Assembly: GCF_000471905.2 (NCBI RefSeq)
Contig: NW_006499905.1
Location: 3,517,079 to 3,581,078, forward strand
Direction of reading: 5' to 3'
DNA length: 64,000 nucleotides
DNA from: Amborella trichopoda
Lineage: Eukaryota > Streptophyta > Magnoliopsida > Amborellales > Amborellaceae
In this document: positions 58,801 through 64,000 of the stretch, one piece after another
Layout of the letters: each line of letters opens with the position of its first letter
Position numbering within the stretch: the stretch's first letter is position 1
The notes under the pieces: generated by a model
Database searches by the model: none
Told to the model about the DNA's origin: nothing
Seen by the model: only the letters and a program-made list of their open reading frames with translations
Position numbers and translations under genes: made by a program

Positions 58801-60620
58801 TATTATATTTGTCAGATCGGTGTTCCGAAATTACCCCCAATAGCTTTTTCTCATCGTTACGAGTATTTTTTAGTCATTGTGAAAGACACATTAAAATGGG
58901 GCATTATAAGCTATTTTGGAGAGTGCGTGTGTAGGATAGCTTTTGATGAGGTTGAGATTGGGGGTTTTGTACCCTATTTTGGGTGGTTTCATTGTGATTT
59001 TCTATTATAGATAAAGCCCTAAAGTTAAGGGAAGTTTTGATGGTTCTTTTGTGGTAGTCAAAAGAAATATTTATGGTGTTTTACTAATTGCAAGGCTACC
59101 ATTGTATTTACCCCATTTTTGTAATTCTTTTATAATAATAAAATCATTTTATTCCCAGTTGTCCATACATGTAGCCCAAATAGGCTAAATCACGTATATT
59201 TGTATATTGATAGTGTTTAGATTATGATTTGTAATTTGTTGTGGTTTTTAGTTTTTTCGATTTCGCATCTTTTGGTTTCATATTATTTTTTTTGAAAATT
59301 TATTGTAACAAATACATTCTGCGGTTTTTTGGAGTATTAAAATTGATTTACAAGTGCTAGGTGAGTGAGTTGGACGTGGAGATTAGTTGTCGTGAGGGAT
59401 TCACGCAAACAGGGGAAATCGAGAAAGTCAACTTCCAATATCAAAGCTCAAGGGAAGTATGTAACCATTTGAAAAAATAAATAGGAACTAATTTGAAGTA
59501 GAAAAGTTTGATGAAATAATTTTAAATTTTAGAAAATAAAAATTTAAAATATATTGGTGCAACATGGTCAATATAAAGCGTTACAAGGAAAATAAAAAAA
59601 AGTGAATAATATAAAGGAAGATGATTGTGAAGAATTTGATAGGAAGACGCTCGCCAATATTTTCTTACGTTTATCAAATAAAATGCTATTTAATATAGTG
59701 GGAGAATGACGGCAGAGGACTTATGAGCAATGTTAGGAAGCTTGTTCTAAACCATATCCCTCACAAGTAGAATTTTTTTTTTTAAAAAAAAAATTGTATT
59801 CCATTACGATGAGAAACAAGATGAAAGGGTCGAAGTGCTAAAATGAAAGGGTCGAAGTGCTAAACGGATAGTTTGATGGTTCAAGAAGGGATGTACTTAT
59901 AGCAAGAGGTCTGTCAAATAAAAAGGGTGGTTTGCCAAGAAGTTCCTCAAGTGGTATGGCTCATTTCCGATCAAAGTCAAGATCTTATGACAAAAGTGAT
60001 TGTTGATTTTGTGGCAAGCCCAGAAATATTGTTGGGAGAAAAGGGTAAATTCCTTGAAGGGTTTAGGTTTGGGAATGAAATGGCAAGGTGAAGCCAAGAA
60101 AATGGTTCATTTGGTTAAAGAATGAACATTCAGCTATTAAAGATGAGGTGTTGATGGTAGGATGCAATCTTACGTACTAGCAAAGTTGGATTCGTAATAC
60201 TGGAGTCTGCCCAAATAGATAAAGGTTTGATGCATATAAGCCGTGTGAGGGTAAGTTAGAATTAATGGAAAACAACTTAATGAGTAACAAAATTGGAATA
60301 GGTTCGATCTCCATAAGGATGCATGCTGGAGTGGTTTAAACTTTTGAAAATGTGAAGCATATGTAAAGATTAAAAAATACCTTCGTTTCGCTTGCTTCTC
60401 TAAATATGGAAGGTTACAAATTTATTAGAAAAGCAGCAACACTCAATGTTTGAAAAGAGGTTCTAGTTATGATGAAGTGTGTTTGGGAAGGAAATGTGTA
60501 AATTGTTAAGAAATACAATTTGTGAGTTGAAGAGAAAGATAAAACTCAAAATAGGGAATGTGATTTGACAATGAAATATCTTAACGGTGAAAGCAAGGTC
60601 TTGGCAAGGATGTCGTTGAA
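58800..60620 (+). mobile_element. Second, more decayed copy of the deleted copia family
   Basis: LTR-like part to about 59,440 (TAAATCACGTATATTTGTAT, GATTCACGCAAACAGG), degenerate PBS (ATATCAAAGC near 59,440), gag remnant (to about 60,060) and protease remnant (60,190-60,420). It then follows the same unusual post-protease sequence as the copy at 21,960 (AATGAAATATCTTAACGG against AATGAAAGATCTTGGTGG). Full of stops. Confidence 0.65.
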
Positions 60621-60984
60621 GAGGTTGCATCCCCAAAATTTAAAACCCTAAAGTTAATCTTAGATGGGATTTTACCCTAAGAAATAAATAGGCAGTATAC
60701 TCCTGCAGGAGTACAATATCTTCAAGCTTTGTTTTGTTTTGGGATGAGATGAGGATTTTTTTGACAAACCATGGTGGGCTTTTGAGAGGAATGGCAACAT
60801 CGTAATTTCTCTTCATCTTTGGGTAGTTTTTAGACATCTTTACCAGGAAAAAACATTTTACTTTACCGAAAGGGTATGTAATCTTATTGAGCACAAAAAT
60901 ATCTATCCATAGAACCTGTATGATGCTTCATAGAGAACTTCTATAAAAGTTTACTTAACTTTTTTATTCCTACAAAAACTATTT

Positions 60985-61690
60985 TGACCTTAATAAGCCT
61001 ACCCATGCTATCGGAGTGTTTGGCCAAATGGTTGTTCTTTTGATGGAATATGATGTCACTTATTTTCCCCAATGTGCTATCAAAGGATAGGTTCTAGCCG
61101 ATTTCTTGGTTGCAAGTTCGATTCTGTAAAGGTTTCCATCAGATGAAAAATTACTAAGTGCAGTTGTAAATCCCGAGTAAGGACTCCTCCCTTACTCCTT
61201 TTATTTGAAGAGGAAATGCTAAGGATATCAAGCCAAGTATGAAGCTCTTATCACTGGGTTATGAATGGCCCATGCACTCAGGATTGACATGCTTTTGATA
61301 TTTGGGGACTCACAATTAGTAAGCTGCCAAATTGACGGAAGTTACCAAGTGAAGAAAAAGGAGTTGCTCCCTTATCACCAACAAACTATGAGTCTGATAC
61401 AAAATTTGAAGACTCTACCCCTCACCTTTTACCATGAAGCCCGAATAGGCATGCCAAGGCATTGGGTAAACTGGGAGCATCAATAACTCTCACTTCTTCC
61501 AAAATGCTGCAAGTTTGGGTCCAAGAAAAGAAGATGCTCGTTCCATCAGTGGAAGCATATCAATTGCCGGAGCTCACAATACCAAATATCCCATCAATGA
61601 TCAATCCTAAGATGCATCAGCCACCATTGTACGACATGTCTCTTGCTCTCAAGCACATTTACCTGACTGGAGACACCCTTATATAGACTT
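60985..61690 (+). mobile_element. Ty3/gypsy RNase H fragment
   Basis: ALADFL-like block (VLADFLVASS, about 61,090), then AKYEALITGL, LLIFGDSQLVSCQIDGSYQV and KKKELLPYHQQ (61,220-61,400). After a frameshift it reads GKLGASITLTSS. These are the RNase H and tail of a gypsy polyprotein. No LTR or integrase. It lies directly upstream of the truncated receptor-kinase copy. Confidence 0.82.
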
Positions 61691-62134
61691 TATACAATAT
61701 AGGATCCTCCCACATGAGAAAAATGAAAGAGACTCCATTTGGACGAAAGCAACAAGATTCACCCTTTTGGACAGGGTTCTCTAACAAAGAAAGTTTGAAG
61801 TTTGAACTAAGAAAATAATCTCGACACTATATTACCATCTTAATTCACATATTTAAAAAACTCCAACTATATGCCTACACTAATCCTTAGCAGTCCAAAG
61901 CCATGCAATGCATTAATTTTTCAAATAAAGGCATGGATTGTTGTAATATAAAACGCATGGACCCTTTTGATGTTTTTGTGAATAGGGAGCATTATGGCAT
62001 TCCACAAAAAGAGGGATATTTAACTGATTTTGAAAGAAATTCTGGCTATATTCATGATATTTGAAACTACAGTATTTTACATAATAATAAAGGAAACTAT
62101 AATCTCAAATTTTTTATTATTATTATTGATACAG
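61691..62134. other. Presumed intron or flank before copy-2 LRR exon
   Basis: AT-rich. No exon of the missing malectin or first-LRR part is visible. Confidence 0.5.
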
Positions 62135-62206
62135 GAACCTATCAAACAATCAACTGACAGGTCCCATACCAGAAAGTTTTGCTCATCTGACCAAACTAAA
62201 GTCATT
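62135..62206 (+). CDS. Copy-2 LRR exon (72 bp)
   Basis: Between TTGATACAG and TT|GTAAGT. Encodes NLSNNQLTGPIPESFAHLT. By eye 13 of 72 bases differ from the copy-1 exon at 33451-33522. Confidence 0.8.
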
Positions 62207-64000
62207 GTAAGTATAAATCCAATCTTTCAAGAGTGCAATAAAGGGGAAATGAAAAGAAATATGATTTTCATGGACATGCATATGGTTTGTTTATAGGGAT
62301 TTGTCAAGAAACAATCTAACTGGGCTGGTTCCAAGCACATTAATAGATAAAAACGACAGTGGTGTACTTCTATTAAGGTTAGCATTGATATACTGACATT
62401 TTTATTTTACTCTTCGAGAGAATCACTTATAACTGACTTCTTGTTCGTTTGTTAACTTAACGTGCGCAGCATTTTGCAAAATCCCAGCCTTCTGAGACCC
62501 AACTCCTCTAAACCAACTCCAAAGAAGAGCAAGAAGAACGTGTTTATTGTGGTGATATCTGTTAGTGCAACAATAGTCTTGCTCTTTGCCTTTGCATTTG
62601 TCCTGATAATGAAGACAAGGAAAATAAATGGTAAGCTTCAGTTTACTCACCAACATCTCTATATCTAATATACTTACGCATCTAGTATATACTCTTTCTT
62701 TCAATTATGCCACTCCGAAGTCCCAAATAACCCAAGAACACCAAAACAATTTTTACACAAAACAATTTTTACACAAAATAACCTATGCTCAATTTTTACA
62801 CAAAACAATAACTCGTATTCCCAAAGCATGCTTCAAATTGGCCAACACACGTAAATATGAGCTCTTAAGAGTAACGGTTTCTTATTTTTTGTTATTTACT
62901 AGTACCTAAAACAGGCATCAAATATCATAGTTGGGTCTATTTCCGATAGTAAGAATTTAAGCAGTAAGCCCAGGGCCAAAAACCAGGGCTAAAATTTCAA
63001 AGAAACAATCCCCATCTATGGGGCAACAAACCTACCACAATTGCTTATGAAGTCAAATCAATGAAATTTGGTATAACACAAGACAGAATTCAATTGATTA
63101 TCTTAGAAGAAATCAGCCAGTAAAAGCCTAAAGACTTTTCTATATATTGTAAAATACACAGCAAAGTTTGGTAGTTTTTTCTAGATGGAGGATGACTCTT
63201 ATGGCTAGTTTCATGACCTGCAGCTAGCAGGCTTCCAAATAAATGGTTTTTTTTTTTTTCTGAATGTTCCAAATAAATGGTTTTGTTTTCCACTAAGCTT
63301 CCAATAAATGTTCTTTAATATTTTTTACCATAACTTAGTTCCTCCTACAGCCAACCCCAAATAGTTACAAAACCGCTCTGACGATGATGATGAACTTAGT
63401 TCCTCCTACAGGCTCTAAAAATTGAACAGTACGTTGCATCCCTAACAAAAATTCAACAGTACGTAATTAAAAGTGAACTCCCATTTTAATTAGTAAATTG
63501 TGAACAAGTTCAAGCTCTTTATTTGTCTCCTAGAAATCTTTAATTGTTTTTCAACATTCCAATTTCTTCAGAAACCCCTTCTGAGTTCTAAGTTCCAGGT
63601 TAATATGTCTCATGCAAATTTCTTGAACTATTGTTGGGGTCCTTTTTCCAAATAGGAAGCATCTATGCAGCCCAAGCTACCTCAAACCAGGCCTGAAATT
63701 TCAATGACACAACCCCGAAACCATACCACTACTAAGCCAACTGTGTATTAGGTAGAGGATAGTCCAAGATTAAGTGTACTTGATTATATTTTAAAAAGAG
63801 AAACAGATGTGAAGTCTTAAAGTAAGCAATGGGAATTCATTTTTCCAGAAACCATTATAGAAACCTACTCAGACCTCTTTTCTAGATGAACCAAAAATAG
63901 ACATTTCACTTTTGGATCTTTTGGGCCTGTGTGGCCCCAGGTTTTGTTTCCTGTACAACCTACATCTTCCCATTTAGATAATAATTCCATTCTCCGTTTC
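62135..64000 (+). CDS. Second receptor-kinase copy, 5'-truncated, runs off the right edge
   Basis: Exons 62135-62206 (72 bp LRR), 62297-62377 (81 bp LRR and cap) and 62470-62630 (161 bp, juxtamembrane and transmembrane) match copy 1 in length, order and phase. The last ends AATG|GTAAGC in phase 1, correct for the kinase exon expected beyond the window. From about 63,120 the intron is nearly identical to copy 1. I see no malectin-like, GDPC or first-LRR exon anywhere between 41.9 and 62.1 kb; a gypsy fragment (60,985-61,690) lies in that position. The surviving exons are open, so this is either a decayed 5'-truncated duplicate or a gene with a new 5' end. Confidence 0.75.
62297..62377 (+). CDS. 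Copy-2 LRR/C-cap exon (81 bp)
   Basis: Acceptor GTTTATAG, donor AG|GTTAGC. Encodes DLSRNNLTGLVPSTLIDK and a tail like copy 1. Same length and phase as 33608-33688. Confidence 0.8.
62470..62630 (+). CDS. Copy-2 juxtamembrane/transmembrane exon (161 bp)
   Basis: Acceptor GTGCGCAG. A basic run (PKKSKKN) is followed by a hydrophobic helix of about 23 residues and KTRKIN. Donor G|GTAAGC, phase 1. Two nucleotides shorter than the copy-1 exon, which puts it in frame for the kinase. Confidence 0.8.

Noticed and set aside
58786-59010. 74-codon frame
   Set aside because: Lies in the LTR-like part of a decayed copia element; no family resemblance.

Overview
The window is nuclear DNA of a flowering plant. 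It is AT-rich, has introns with GT..AG junctions, and is crowded with decayed plant-type transposons: L1-like LINEs with an RNase H domain, Ty1/copia and Ty3/gypsy pieces, and many hAT-like MITEs. There are two assembly gaps (12862-12916 and 32672-33095). I cannot fix the lineage from sequence alone. No prokaryotic feature, CRISPR array, rRNA or complete tRNA is visible.

Layout. 1-21.96 kb: no host gene seen; repeats only, including a 442-bp tandem duplication, a minisatellite rich in G-box palindromes, a 2.3-kb hAT-like element (5036-7324), a LINE 3' end (8640-9203), and copies of two local MITE families called here G and T. 21.96-27.76 kb: a deleted copia element (gag and protease only, between two LTRs), abutting a gypsy gag plus LTR on the minus strand, which carries a 349-bp hAT MITE with a perfect 8-bp target duplication. 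29.06-41.93 kb: the only well-supported gene, a malectin-like/LRR receptor kinase of the LRR-I type, in 12 recognisable exons. 43.56-49.09 kb: a nearly full-length LINE on the minus strand with 13-bp target duplications. 49.07-53.2 kb: tandem and nested repeats. 53.9-56.7 kb: a minus-strand copia remnant. 57.3-61.7 kb: a SINE-like fragment, another G and T copy, a second copy of the deleted copia family, and a gypsy RNase H fragment. 62.1-64.0 kb: the start of a second receptor-kinase copy that lacks the malectin exons and runs off the right edge.

The receptor kinase has the expected order: malectin-like ectodomain, GDPC motif, LRRs, transmembrane helix and an RD kinase with intact catalytic motifs. 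Exon phases agree at every junction except between the transmembrane exon and the first kinase exon, where copy 1 is 2 nt longer than copy 2 and out of phase. Either copy 1 uses a shifted splice site or it is frameshifted. The two copies differ by roughly 18% in a comparable LRR exon, yet the intron behind the transmembrane exon is identical over about 395 nt at the right edge. That pattern suggests recent gene conversion or exchange.

No clearly new molecular system was found. The strongest leads are the mosaic receptor-kinase pair and its phase break, an ATGA stop/start overlap between the two LINE ORFs, a tandem duplication that copied the LINE 5' junction, a hAT MITE nested inside a relative, and a copia family whose copies share the same internal deletion.
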